From the NCBI GenBank assembly GCA_023205875.1, contig CP060763.1, positions 434,001 to 498,000 of the forward strand: a stretch of DNA of 64,000 nt, read 5' to 3'. Below, piece after piece: positions 8,626-18,883 of the stretch; the stretch's first letter is position 1, and the number at the start of each line of letters is the position of its first letter. The stretch is from Chloropicon primus (lineage: Eukaryota; Chlorophyta; Chloropicophyceae; Chloropicales; Chloropicaceae). Under the pieces are notes generated by a model. It was not told the DNA's origin. It saw nothing but the letters and a program-made list of their open reading frames with translations, and made no database searches. Position numbers and translations under genes: made by a program.

Positions 8626-9768
8626 TCACGGGCCGAAGGTTGTGCCTATTCTGGTCGGATTGTACCCGCCCCCACCGTCCTGGGCCTGGGTCTTCAAGTC
8701 CATGAAGTTCTCCCCGTCGCGCGCGAACAGTCGCCTCACGTTGATCAGGGAGAGCTCGTCCATCTTGGAGATGGTGAGGTCGGCGTGGGCCAGGTCGTAA
8801 TGTCTGTAGGTGCCGACCATGCCTACCGCTTTCATCGTGCAGTTGTGGCTCGCCGTGATGAAGGCTGGGCTCCCCGTGAAAGTAACGCACTTTTTCGGAG
8901 GCCTCGCAATCTTGATCGAGGCGGAAAGAAGCTGACTCGCGTGGGTATCCATGTCGTCCTCCGCCGTGACGAGGGCGTCGAAAACCTGGCCCAAGCTCAG
9001 CCTGTCCAGAGCGTTGGTCACAGCGTCCCTCGACATTGTGCTCACGACCGCCTTGGGGATGTTGAACTCGTCCACCTTCTGCAGCCACTCCTCTACTCCT
9101 GGAAGGGCCTGCGAGCTCTCCTCGAACTTCTCAAAGTAGATCTCGTTCAAGCGGTACCCCAGCCTCCTGGCGTACGCAAAGTCCCTCGTCCAGCACAACA
9201 TCTCGGTAATGGCCCTCTCGGGAACGGACTCGTATATAAATGGCCGCTCTATCTCCGGCCACTTGAAGTCTTCTTCCTCTGCGAGCTGCTTCCACGCCTC
9301 CCTCAGGAGGTCCTTCGTGTCCGTGATCACTCCGTCCCAAGTGAATATCAACCCGTGGGCCTCATCCGGCGCGATGCCGCTGTGCCTTATGCGCGTGGCG
9401 CCCTTCACCTCCAAGCGCTCGTTCAGCTTGTCCACGTCGAGGCGGACGTCCCCCGAAAAACGAAAGTCCACAAAACCCGTGTCCCCGTACTCGGCTCCCA
9501 CTTGGTCCCTGGGATCTTCGTCCTCCGACCAACCCTCGCCGTCGAAGGAGCTCCGGCTGAACTCGTCGACGCCCATCGCGCCCACCGCCACCCGGGGCGA
9601 GAACGAGCAAGAGAGGTACCTCCTCGCCCCCCCCCTGTCCTCCCTCCGCACGGACCCTCCGCAAGTCAGCCACCGCCCGGAGCTCGCCCGCCTGCTCGTC
9701 GAGGCCGACACCGCACCTCCCGATCGCGACGACGACGACGACGCCGTCAACACAGACCCACGATTCAT
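8626..9768 (-). CDS. HAD-superfamily protein, plastid PYRP2-like
   Basis: Single exon, 380 residues. Residues 1-60 are rich in Ser, Arg and Ala (MNRGSVLTASSSSSRS), which looks like a direct plastid transit peptide. The rest aligns in order with the plant plastid pyrimidine phosphatase PYRP2 of riboflavin synthesis as I recall it. It shows LIFTWDGVITDTKDLLREAW, AITEMLCWTRD, IPKAVVSTMSRDAVTNAL, VTAEDDMDTHASQLL and LTISKMDELSLINVRRL. The HAD motif I position that normally holds the Asp nucleophile reads Thr (FTWDG), so ordinary phosphatase activity is uncertain. The family in plants also departs from the canonical motif there. Confidence 0.75.
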   Translation of the reverse strand: MNRGSVLTASSSSSRSGGAVSASTSRRASSGRWLTCGGSVRREDRGGARRYLSCSFSPRVAVGAMGVDEFSRSSFDGEGWSEDEDPRDQVGAEYGDTGFVDFRFSGDVRLDVDKLNERLEVKGATRIRHSGIAPDEAHGLIFTWDGVITDTKDLLREAWKQLAEEEDFKWPEIERPFIYESVPERAITEMLCWTRDFAYARRLGYRLNEIYFEKFEESSQALPGVEEWLQKVDEFNIPKAVVSTMSRDAVTNALDRLSLGQVFDALVTAEDDMDTHASQLLSASIKIARPPKKCVTFTGSPAFITASHNCTMKAVGMVGTYRHYDLAHADLTISKMDELSLINVRRLFARDGENFMDLKTQAQDGGGGYNPTRIGTTFGP

Positions 9769-10833
9769 CGCTTCCCTTGTCCTCCCGCTCCCCTCTCCCC
9801 GCTCGAGCAAAAAACACAAAACCCTTTTCGAGAAAGATGTGGAAGAAAGGAGGCTCTCACGGCGAGAAAACGCAAGCGTCCCGTCCCGTTCCTCCGGTCC
9901 TCTGAACTCCTCGGCCGGCTCGCCTCCTCACTCCCCTCCCTTTGCCCCTCCGCGCCCCACTCTTGCAGCAATCCTGGTCCAACCCAAAGCGAGTCGAAAC
10001 AAGTTTCACACGTTCAAGGATCAGTACATCTCCATCCCGAGGTCCCTCCCCTCGAGCGAGAGCTCTTTCGAAAGAAGAGGACAAGACGCTTCGTTTGATT
10101 CGGCCACCTTTCCCTCTCGTTGCCCACTCCTCCTCCCAGTCGCCTCAGAGACTCACCCCTCGCGTTCAAGTCTCCCCTCCTGCGCCTTGATCGCGAAGAT
10201 CTCGTGGTTTGGGGGCCCTGAAAATCAAAATCCGTGGAGAGTAGAAAACACATCTAAGCGTATAACACTTATAAATACACTCTGTACACCTTTCAAGAGC
10301 CTTTCGGGGGCTCTGAAGTCCTCTCAATTATGAAAGGACTCTCCTTCTCTTTCTCTCTCTCTCTCTCTCGTTCCTCCTCCTGTCTTGTTCCTACGCCCTC
10401 GTTTTGGAAAGGTGCTTCCTTTCTCTCTTCCCTTTCCCCTCGGCGCGGAGGAGGAGTGATGTCACGTTAAGTTTCGTTTCGTCTAGTAGTCCAAGTTCCA
10501 AGCCCACTCCTGGAAGTATACTCCAAGATTAGCATCTTTCTCTTGGCTCTGTCACCGGGACCGGGACAGAGAGGGCCTCTGGACTCTCTGTGTTGCGGAG
10601 GAGGACATCGGCACGGAAAGGACGCCTATTCCACCGGAATTGGACCAGGACTCGTTCCAATCGCACTACCTCATCTCATCTTGACGACCAGAGCTCCAAC
10701 CATCAAGAGAGAGACAGAGAGAGACAGAGACCTGACCTTTGTCCAGGTCAGTCCAAGCCAAGCCAGCATGGCAGCCTAGTCCAGAAGATCTCTGCGTGCG
10801 TGCGTCGTTAGGAAGATCGACCGACATCGAGAC
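9769..10833. promoter_or_regulatory. Divergent promoter region of the PYRP2-like gene (-) and the FG-GAP gene (+)
   Basis: About 1.07 kb with no supportable gene. One clear subtype II promoter box lies at 10051-10080, with GAGCTCTTTCGAAAG and core at 10069. It reads on the plus strand, 301 bp from the PYRP2-like ATG. A weaker variant, CTTTTCGAGAAAG, lies 61 bp from that ATG. A CT run sits near 10346-10370. No box is seen near the FG-GAP gene start. Confidence 0.45.
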
Positions 10834-13486
10834 ATGCGACGACGGGAGCGACAACATTCCGTGTGCCTCTCGCTCCTCGCTGCTTGCCTCGCGGGCTTGC
10901 TGCTTTCGACGTCCAATGCAGCAGGTGCTGCTGCTTCGGTGTCAGACTTGCCTTCGGGGAAGCCTATCGAGGTCGCCAGCGAATCGTACCTAGGTGAGTA
11001 CAACGAGACCATTCTCTTGCTCGGTCCCAGACTCGTCGAAACTGGATCATCTTTCACCTTTCCTGTCCTTCCCAGTGATTGATTGATGGATGGATGGATG
11101 GATTGACACATCCACATCGCACAACAACAACACAGACAAGGTTCAAGGGGTGGCCTCGCCAAGCCTCTCGGCAGGGGTTGTGACCAAGCCGGTCGGTTAC
11201 GGCAACGTCTTCGGGGGCAAGCTGCCGGACCTCTTCCTCGCCAACTCGGACGAGAGCACCCACCCCGGGCTCTTCTTGTACCAGTACCTGTCTACGGACG
11301 GTGAGGGGGCCCCAAAGTTCAGGAGGAGGCTCCAGGTAACGCATCCCTTCAAGGGTCTCCTCCCTCCACCGGGCCACGTGGTGGAGCATAACGGGACCAT
11401 CCACGGGTTTTGGATCGTCGAGGGCAACATCGTGGCCCACACTCGCTACGACAGGGCGATTCACGGCTTTGTGGATAGACGGGAGATGCACGTCTTGGGC
11501 CTCCCTCGACCGCCGACCTCGGTGCTGTACCTCCCCGAAGGAGAGGAAAGGGGTGAGCTCGTTTTCGAGGTTCCTGACCGGGAGACTCCCGGGGTGCTGA
11601 GCGCCTTGGATGCAGAGGGGGACCGATTCAGGAGGATGCCGTACAATCCCAAGGACGGGCTCGAGGGGAACTACCCGAGGGACAGCACCGGCATGTGGAG
11701 GGTGCGTCCCGTCTACAGCAGCCTCTTCGGGGTTCACATCAGCCAGTTCACTGCTTCCCCTTCGCACAGCGCGAGGAAGCTCACTCAAACGGATCATGAT
11801 ATGGAGTACGGCTATACCGGCATTTCAGGATTCGTGACGGAGGAGGAGGAGGGGAGGAGGACGTCCATCGTCGCCGGCTCACATTACGGAGGACTGTACT
11901 TGTTTCAGGGGCACATCAGCGCGAGCAGCTTTTCTGTGCTGCCGCGGCAGCCTCTCAAGTCCGCAGCCAGGAGCAACGTGTACTCCAGAGCTCTGAAGAG
12001 CCCTTCCCCGCTGCCCGTGCCGATGGCTTACCCGAGCAAGAGAGGGTACACCAACATGCTGGTGGGAGGAGAGGGAAGCCTGCAGTTCTACAAGTTCCTC
12101 GGCTTCAGTAAGGACACCTTCATGCCCCTTTACTCCCAGCCCAAGCCTGTCGTGGAGGCCGAGGCGATGATTTACGGTGGCAGCCACCCTGCCGTGAACG
12201 TGGTGGACTGGGACAGGGACGGGAGAAAAGACATTGTCGCAGGAAATGCCGAGGGGCGGATCCTTTTCTTCAAGAACGCTGGGACGGACGTTGCCCCAAG
12301 GTTCCTCGCGGGGATCCCCCTGCTGTCCTGCGTCGTGGAGGTCAAGAGCAGCAGAGCCAAAGTCCACCGAGGCCTCCTGAGAGAGGTTCGCGCCAAGGCA
12401 GGGTACCAGGCGCTCAACGGGCCTGCAGAGTCGGCTTACGGGTACGCGACCCCCTCGGTGGTTGACTGGGACAATGATGGATTCCCGGACATCATCATGA
12501 CAGACGCTCTGGGGACACATACCCTCCACCTCAACGCGGGTTTCACGGGAAGAGTCCCCATCCTGCAGCCTGGCATCAAGATTTTCTGCAACGACAAGGA
12601 GATGCAAGGGCCCTGGAGGGTCAAGCCAGGGGTGGCGAAATACCAGCGCAGGCTGATGTACGTTGCCATCGACGCGGCGAACCACTTGCACGCATACTAC
12701 AAGATGGACAACCAAAACTTGAAGGACGCGGGGAAACTGAAGCTCGCGGATGGGAAGTTCATCAACACGCACTACCTCTTGGGATCTGCGGTGGGAAGGA
12801 TCCACATCAACTTGGTAGACTTTGATGCGGACGGCGTGCTGGACCTCATCCTCGCCGTGCCAGCTCATGCTTCTGTGCCCGAGGCGAACGAAGGCATCCC
12901 ACAGTCCCTGGGACTTCCAGGAGGAGCGGTCCTCTTCCTGAAGGGAAGGCAGCAGCCTGATTCGAGGGGGCCTCCGGTATTCTCCTTCCCCGAGGTCGTA
13001 CACCACGACGGCCACCCCCTCTTTATAGGCAGGGAAGATGGCAGTGTGGCCGTTACCGATATTGGGAAGACAGCAGGGCCCCACCTGCTGGTTGGCGAAG
13101 AGGGCGGGAGGATCGTGTTCTATGACAGGATGCACTTGTCTTGTAAGACCTATGACAGGTTTCCTGTACGCTCCAGCACGGCAAGTGACGTGGAATCGCA
13201 GACCGCGATGTCGAGAAAGGAATTAGAGTCTTACCTGCGGCCCGAGTGGGAGAGCCTCAAAGACCTGGACATTTCTCTCGTCCCCGAGCTCCTCCAGGGA
13301 TCGTCCAGTAGTCCCGAGGAGGAGGACTTCTTGGATCCCCGCGGCAGAAGGGGTTTCGGAACTTTCCTCGGGCACAGCATCAAAGGCGTCGACGTGCTCT
13401 TGTTTGCCGGCGTTCTGGCGGGTGTGTATTTCGGCATCACCTCAAGGATGAGGCACGCCCTCAGAAGGGAAGAAAGAAGCTTGTGA
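10834..13486 (+). CDS. Type I membrane protein with FG-GAP/VCBS repeats
   Basis: Two exons, 10834-10993 and 11136-13486, 836 residues. A signal peptide is clear (SVCLSLLAACLAGLLLSTSNA). The long lumenal or extracellular part has several FG-GAP/VCBS blades. Each carries a calcium-type loop: DWDRDGRKD, DWDNDGFPD and DFDADGVLD, followed by hydrophobic strands. These repeats form a beta-propeller. A single TM helix near the C-terminus (VDVLLFAGVLAGVYFGI) is followed by a short basic tail, RMRHALRREERSL. Such architecture suggests a secretory-pathway or surface receptor. I cannot name an ortholog. Confidence 0.8.
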
Positions 13487-13536
13487 AGTATTGTTTTGGG
13501 AACTAGATCATTGTACAACAGCATAGAGACCTCCCC

Positions 13537-14949
13537 TTAACCCTGCTCCCTGTTCTTCTCCTTTTGGTAAAACTCAAGCGCTTCACTCAAGCGCTTCACC
13601 CCGATCTCCATCTCCTCGGCAGAATAAAACGCGAAGGAGAGCCTTGCAGTGTTTGGGGCGCCCAAGCACCGGGCCCCCGGGGTGTACGCGACACTGAACT
13701 TGGATCTGGCGATCTCGACCAGCTCGGTCGCGTTCACGTCCTCCGGGAACCTCAGCAATATGAAGTACCCTCCCTCAGGGACGTGAAATGTCGCTCCCGG
13801 CAGATGCTTGTTGATCGCAGAGACCAGTGCCTTGCTCTTCATCGACAGAGTCGGGCAGACCTCGTTCAGCAAGAGCTTGTCCATTAACCTCTCGTCCAGG
13901 GCCGAGGCCATGATGGCGCCTACGACGGGATTCAGGCCCCCCCCGCTGGAAAGGACGCCGTTGTTCCTGAACTTCTGGCAGACCTCCGGGGCAGCCAGGC
14001 ACCACCCCAGCCTCAATCCAGGCCCGCAGATCTTGCTGAAGCTGCCGAGGGACACCACAGTGCTGTCCCTGCAAAGCTCTCGGAAGGGAGGAGAATCCAC
14101 GCTCCTTGGACCAAAGTTCAAGAGCTCGTAGACCTCGTCCGCCAAAATGGTGATTTCCCACTCTTTGCAGAACTTTATGATCCCCGCTTTCTCCTCTCTC
14201 GTCTTGCACAGCGCACTCGGATTGCTATGCACGGGCACCACGTACAGGAGTCGCGCCCTTTTGCCCTGCTGCTTCAGAGCCTCCAACTCCACCGAAAGGG
14301 CCGCCAAGTCGATGGACCCGTCCGGGCTCATGGGAGACGGCAAGGTCTCAAGACCCAGGGAGGTGAAGATGTTCCTGACGAGGAAGTAAGTTGGCTGCTC
14401 CACTATTGCGACATCCCCGGGGGACGCCAGGCTGGTGCACATCATCTCAATACCGCCAGAGATGCCCGTCGTCAAGATCACTTCCTCCGCGCTTGTTTGA
14501 CTCTCCGTCTGCCTCGAGTAGAAGTCAGCAACGGCCTGCCGATACTGCTGGGGCCCGAACACGGCGCCGTACTGCATCAGGAATGGCGAGTTCCTCGCGT
14601 CCTCAAAGGCAGCCGCGCTCGCTGCCTTGATCATGTCAAAGGCCTTCTGCAGGAGCTCGGGACCCGGCTGGCCAACGCCAAAATTGAAGCAATCGTCCAA
14701 AACCTGCGTCTGGATGAGGGGCGAGACCTGCTCCGTCAGATTTGGCGTCCTCATCCTTCCAGGAACAGTGGACCCGATCGCAATCAGACTCTCTCTGCTT
14801 CCACCCTCCAACGACCCTACGTCTCTCTTGTGGATGCTGAACAAGTTTCGTTGATGATGATGATGATGATGATGTTGTTGTTGTTGTTGAAGATGATGAA
14901 GAAGATTCTTCCTCGAACCTAAGGATGCACCACCGCCACAACCCGTCAT
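13537..14949 (-). CDS. PLP-dependent aminotransferase, class I/II (2-aminoadipate-type)
   Basis: Single exon, 470 residues, fold type I. Visible landmarks are GQPGPELLQKAF, the glycine-rich TTGISGGIEMM, ADEVY with the Asp that pairs with the PLP pyridine nitrogen (residue 271), and SLGSFSKICGPGLRLGW with the Schiff-base Lys at about 306. The family covers 2-aminoadipate, kynurenine and branched-chain type aminotransferases; the exact substrate cannot be read from sequence. The N-terminus carries a Q5H7 run encoded by GTT and ATG microsatellites on the plus strand, then basic residues that could be a mitochondrial leader. The stop lies only 50 bp from that of the convergent FG-GAP gene. Confidence 0.85.
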   Translation of the reverse strand: MTGCGGGASLGSRKNLLHHLQQQQQHHHHHHHQRNLFSIHKRDVGSLEGGSRESLIAIGSTVPGRMRTPNLTEQVSPLIQTQVLDDCFNFGVGQPGPELLQKAFDMIKAASAAAFEDARNSPFLMQYGAVFGPQQYRQAVADFYSRQTESQTSAEEVILTTGISGGIEMMCTSLASPGDVAIVEQPTYFLVRNIFTSLGLETLPSPMSPDGSIDLAALSVELEALKQQGKRARLLYVVPVHSNPSALCKTREEKAGIIKFCKEWEITILADEVYELLNFGPRSVDSPPFRELCRDSTVVSLGSFSKICGPGLRLGWCLAAPEVCQKFRNNGVLSSGGGLNPVVGAIMASALDERLMDKLLLNEVCPTLSMKSKALVSAINKHLPGATFHVPEGGYFILLRFPEDVNATELVEIARSKFSVAYTPGARCLGAPNTARLSFAFYSAEEMEIGVKRLSEALEFYQKEKNREQG

Positions 14950-15691
14950 GAAACGCAGGGCTCAGGGTGCTTGCGCGATCCCTCGCGACGATCCGTGCGG
15001 AACGAACGAACCCCTCCCCGCTTCAACTCAAGCGCTGCTGTGAAGAACAGAGGAGATGAGAGAGATGGACACAGAATTGGGTTTCGAATCCTCACCAGAG
15101 CGGCACTCGCTACGACGAGACCCTCTTTCGAAAGACCGCGAGACGACGGTTCCTTCTGTCGTATGTATCCGTGCCTCACCACGTCAAGCCGTCCTCCGTT
15201 CGCGACCCAAACAACGAGGCCGAACCCAAACAAGGCGCCAGGCCTCAGGCTGATTTGTGGCCGAGATCCTCATCTTTTTTTTTGCAATCCTGGAGGAGGA
15301 AGGGGAAGGGTTGGGAGGGGACCTACCTTGGATTGGGATTGGGAATGGCTTTCATGGACGCACTCACTCTCATTGTCCTCCATCTCCATCTCGGCTTGGA
15401 TTTCATGCAGCGGCACAAGAGAGAGAGAGAGAGAGAGAGAGAGGGAAGGGAAAGGGGCCAGAGAATCTACGACCCAAGGAAGGACTCTTGCTTGCTCTCC
15501 ACTGCTTTCCATGGACCAAGAAATGAATTGAATTCCGCTTGCTTGCTTTGTAACGTTCGCGGCAGTCTCGTGTCGGCGTCGATGATGATGATGAGAAAGG
15601 ACTTGTCAGGGCAAAGACACTGAAGAGTGATGACATTTGTAACTACATTTTGCTTATACAGCTTGCTTGCTCTACCCTAAACTCTCCCACC
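14950..15691. promoter_or_regulatory. 5' flank of the aminotransferase gene, with one promoter box
   Basis: About 740 bp without a supportable gene. One box at 15123-15155 reads on the plus strand (CTCTTTCGAAAGACCGCGAG, core 15129), 180 bp from the aminotransferase ATG and antisense to it. A GA run at 15419-15442 and a CATGGA-rich patch follow. The right end is the 3' flank of the HARE-HTH gene. Confidence 0.45.
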
Positions 15692-17161
15692 TCACTCTTC
15701 CTGCTTGACCTTGACAATGGAAGGGGCCGTCTTGCTTCGTCTTCTCTTCGAAGGACGAGGAGCCTTGCAGAGCCCGACCTCTTCGAGGTATTCTCTCTTC
15801 ACAATGCATTGTTCCTTGTCGCTCAGCATAAGAGATGCGTCCGCAAAGATGATCCTCAACGCCTCGTTGTAGTCCGCGATCTCTCTCTTCTTCTCCGGGG
15901 ACTTGCTGTCGTAACGCTGGGCCTCCTGCACGGCTTCGGCGTACTCCTCCTCCGTCATCAGGCCGGACTCGAGAGCCTCTCTCAAATCCAAAGCATAGGG
16001 AGAAGGAGAAGGAGATCTCGTCGTCTTCATGTTGTTGGTGGTGGTGGCGTTGGAATTCTGCTCATTGAGGTTGTCGGCGGATGATTGATTCAAGTATTCC
16101 TTGGCAATTGCATATATTCCGCGTTCAGTGCGAACAAAGCGGGGGCTCTGTGCACAAGCAGATCTGACAGTTTTCCGCATTCTCTTCGGATCAGTACAGA
16201 CAGAACCATCTTTTCGCTTGAACACATACAACTTCTTGGCCCGGATCCGACCAAAGATCTCCTTCACGTGCAAGCTCCCTCCCGCATCTTGAAGAACGCG
16301 GTAGATGGCATCCCGAAGTGGTGAGGTGCTGACAGCACCTTGAGTATTGGACCCATTCAAGTATTTCTTGGCAATGGCATATATTCCACGTTCAGTGCGA
16401 ACAAAGCGGGGGCTCTGTGCACAAGCAGATCTGACAGTTTTCCGCATTCTCTTCGGATCAGTACAGACAGAACCATCTTTTCGCTTGAACACATACAACT
16501 TCTTGGCCCGGATCCGACCAAAGATCTCCTTCACGTGCAAGCTCCCTCCCGCATCTTGAAGAACGCGGTAGATGGCATTCCGAAGCGGTGAGGTGCTGAC
16601 AGCATCTTGAGTATTGAACCCATTCAAGTATTCCTTGGCAATGGCATATGTTCCATGTGCAGTGCGAACAAAGAAGGGGCTCTGTGTACAAGCAGCACTG
16701 ACACAGTCCCGCATTCTCTTCAGATCAGTAGAAACAGAACCATCCATACGCTTGAAAACATACAATTTCTTCGCCTGGATCCGGCCAAGGATCTCTTTGA
16801 CACGCAAGCTCTCTCCCGCTTCTTGAAGAACGAGATAGACGGCAGTCACAAGAGTTCTCTTTCCATTGCGAGTCCTGAAAGGACGTGCGTTGTCTCTCAT
16901 CATAGTCACCTGCGCTGTCTCAGGTTGGCAGGACGAATCCGCACCACCACTATCCTCCTCACTGTCGCTCTCCTCTTCGATGATCGTCGTAGAGCCCGTC
17001 GAGAAGCTCGCCAAATACTCTCCGTCCACGTCCATGTCCATGGCACCTGGGGACAACCCTCCCTTGTCGTCATCACCACCGGCGACGGCCCTCGCCGCCG
17101 CGATCATCGCCGCCGTCGACCTGGTGCGTGTCCAGCGTCTCTGTCTCGTGGGACGCCTCAT
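15692..17161 (-). CDS. Nuclear protein with three tandem HARE-HTH domains
   Basis: Single exon, 489 residues. Three copies of an 89-residue winged-helix unit sit at about residues 104-192, 193-281 and 282-368. Each shows an AIYRVLQDAGGSLHVKEI-type helix pair, then RIRAKKLYVFKRKDGSV, a turn with DPKRMRK, and FVRTERGIYAIAKKYLN. The pattern is that of the HARE-HTH domain (ASXL proteins, RNA polymerase delta, restriction factors), which is thought to bind DNA or sense chromatin. Before it lies an acidic Ser/Glu stretch and after it a basic nuclear-localisation-like stretch (PSKRRRSKTAP). The protein ends in VKVKQEE, which contains a SUMO-type VKQE site. The start is the ATG at 17161; the 10 residues upstream in frame lack an ATG. 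Confidence 0.78.
   Translation of the reverse strand: MRRPTRQRRWTRTRSTAAMIAAARAVAGGDDDKGGLSPGAMDMDVDGEYLASFSTGSTTIIEEESDSEEDSGGADSSCQPETAQVTMMRDNARPFRTRNGKRTLVTAVYLVLQEAGESLRVKEILGRIQAKKLYVFKRMDGSVSTDLKRMRDCVSAACTQSPFFVRTAHGTYAIAKEYLNGFNTQDAVSTSPLRNAIYRVLQDAGGSLHVKEIFGRIRAKKLYVFKRKDGSVCTDPKRMRKTVRSACAQSPRFVRTERGIYAIAKKYLNGSNTQGAVSTSPLRDAIYRVLQDAGGSLHVKEIFGRIRAKKLYVFKRKDGSVCTDPKRMRKTVRSACAQSPRFVRTERGIYAIAKEYLNQSSADNLNEQNSNATTTNNMKTTRSPSPSPYALDLREALESGLMTEEEYAEAVQEAQRYDSKSPEKKREIADYNEALRIIFADASLMLSDKEQCIVKREYLEEVGLCKAPRPSKRRRSKTAPSIVKVKQEE
16084..16885 (-). repeat. Three in-frame 267-bp repeats inside the HARE-HTH gene
   Basis: Equivalent positions recur exactly 267 bp apart, for example the ATTCAAGTATT block at 16087, 16354 and 16621. 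By eye, the copy encoding domain 3 and the copy encoding domain 2 differ at only about seven of 267 bases. The copy encoding domain 1 is clearly more diverged. This implies a recent duplication or gene conversion of the last two units. Confidence 0.92.
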
Positions 17162-17740
17162 GATGAAATACAACACCGCACAACACTGCACAGCTCCACG
17201 AAGACTGCCCTTCTCTTCCTCTTCACGAACCGAGCCAACAACTCACAAAACAAACTTCGAGGCAGCGTCCTCCTGTAACGCCTGTCGTAGCAAAGAGAGC
17301 GAGCGAGCGAGAGGGCCACTCCTCTTCGTCAAAACCTTCAGCCGAGGTATCAATCGAAAGCCCTTGAGACGCGCTTCCGTTCTTTCAACACCTCCTCCCC
17401 TTCGCCGTCCCCGTCCGTGCACAAAGTCCTCGACAAACAAAGCCCCTCTGCCCCGGTGACCCGCCGACAAATCGAGAGAGCGTTATGAACCCTCAATTCC
17501 ATTTTCCGTTTCCCTTGTGTTGGGAGGAGGGTTTCGACAGACAGACGATTGGAAAGCAAAGCGTCTGCGTTGGACAAAGGGAGCGGGACGGAGGGGTGGG
17601 GGAGGGTGGCAAGCGAAGCTACGCACCGAGGCCTTCCGATTGATACCCTGGTTTGAAGCGTTTCGACCTTTCGGTGCGAGAAAGAGAGAGAGGGATTGGT
17701 GTGGTGTGGTGTCAGCTTGACTTGAGAGAGGGGGGACGGG
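17162..17740. promoter_or_regulatory. Divergent promoter region, HARE-HTH gene (-) and V-ATPase d (+), with facing boxes
   Basis: No gene in about 580 bp. Two subtype I boxes face each other. One reads on the plus strand (GAGGTATCAATCGAAAG, core 17355), 194 bp from the HARE-HTH ATG. One reads on the minus strand (CTTCCGATTGATACCCTGG, from 17633), 108 bp from the V-ATPase ATG. Each is antisense to the gene it adjoins. Confidence 0.55.
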
Positions 17741-18781
17741 ATGGAGATGGCTACGTTCAACTTGAGGGATGGGTACCCGGAGGCCATCGTTCGGGGGTAT
17801 AAGGGAGCCCTGTTGAGCTCCGGGGATTACGCTTTGCTTTGCCAATGCGAGAATCTGGACGACGTGAAGATGCACCTCGCCACAACGGGGTACGGGAACC
17901 TGACGGGGGAGGTGGAGAGCCGGAACACGACGACGGCGCTGGTGGAAGCGTGCACGAAAAAGCTCGTGGAGGAGTTCGAGTACCTCCAATGCCAGTCGGA
18001 GGGTCCCTTGTATGCGTTTCTTGAGATGTGCAGGATACCCCATATGATCGACAACGTCGTGCTCATCGTATCGGGCTGCCTCCACAACCAGCACACGCCG
18101 GAGCTGCTGGACAAGTGCCACCCCCTCGGCATGTTCGATTCCATCGCTTCGCTGGCGGTGGCCTCGAACATGCAGGAGCTCTACCAGCTGGTGCTGATCG
18201 ACACGCCCCTCGCCAAGTACTTCGAGGGCAGTCTGTCGAGGGAGGACCTCACCGAGATGCACTTGGAGATCATGAGAAACATGCTGTACAAGTGCTGGAT
18301 CGAGGACTTTCACTCGTTTTGCGCCAAGGTGGGGGGAACGACGAGGGAGGTGATGTCCACATTCTTGTCCTTCGAGGCGGACAGGAGGGCCATCGCGATT
18401 ACCCTCAACAGCGTGGGCACCGAGCTCACTCGGGATGACAAGAGGAGCCTGTACTGCAACTTCGGATCTCTTTATCCTTACGGGCAGAAGGACCTGGCGC
18501 CCGCCGAGGATTCGGACCAGGTGCTTAAGGTGCTCTCTCAGTTTCCGCCGTACAACCAAATTTTGAGCGTCGCGAGCGCGGACGACGACCAGGCCATCGA
18601 CGAGCTCCTCTCGAACCACGAGCTGGGGCTTTGCAAGGAGTGCTTCACCCAGCAGTTCCACTACGGAGTGTTCTGGGCTTACATCAAGATGAAAGAGCAG
18701 GAGGTCAGGAACATCATGTGGATCGCCGAGTGCATCGTCCAGGAGATGCCCAACAGGATCCATGACGGGGTCAAGTATTGA
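17741..18781 (+). CDS. V-type proton ATPase subunit d
   Basis: Single exon, 346 residues against about 350 in other eukaryotes. Subunit d couples the rotor of the vacuolar ATPase (V0 ring) to the central stalk. The start [20 protein letters not shown], then [20 protein letters not shown] and [12 protein letters not shown], is the family signature. Further conserved blocks are [31 protein letters not shown] and [19 protein letters not shown]. The C-terminus [19 protein letters not shown] is the usual end. It shares a promoter region with the HARE-HTH gene and is convergent with NAD kinase, with 102 bp between stops. Confidence 0.95.
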   Translation: MEMATFNLRDGYPEAIVRGYKGALLSSGDYALLCQCENLDDVKMHLATTGYGNLTGEVESRNTTTALVEACTKKLVEEFEYLQCQSEGPLYAFLEMCRIPHMIDNVVLIVSGCLHNQHTPELLDKCHPLGMFDSIASLAVASNMQELYQLVLIDTPLAKYFEGSLSREDLTEMHLEIMRNMLYKCWIEDFHSFCAKVGGTTREVMSTFLSFEADRRAIAITLNSVGTELTRDDKRSLYCNFGSLYPYGQKDLAPAEDSDQVLKVLSQFPPYNQILSVASADDDQAIDELLSNHELGLCKECFTQQFHYGVFWAYIKMKEQEVRNIMWIAECIVQEMPNRIHDGVKY

Positions 18782-18883
18782 GACCGCCAGTCGGCTTCAG
18801 AGCAAAAGAAAAAGGAATCAGTTAAAAAGAATAGCCCGCCCCTTTAAAGCAAATTCGTTCCCTGCGCCGCTCGAGGATTCGCC

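Noticed and set aside
8584-10098. 504-codon plus-strand frame across the PYRP2-like gene
   Set aside because: Antisense shadow in G+C-rich DNA; low-complexity Arg/Pro/Leu translation and no start context.
15070-15100. TTTCGAATCCTC, resembling a tRNA T-loop
   Set aside because: No matching acceptor, D or anticodon stems around it.
17483-18763. 426-codon frame antisense to V-ATPase subunit d
   Set aside because: The V-ATPase match is unambiguous and the antisense translation has no features.
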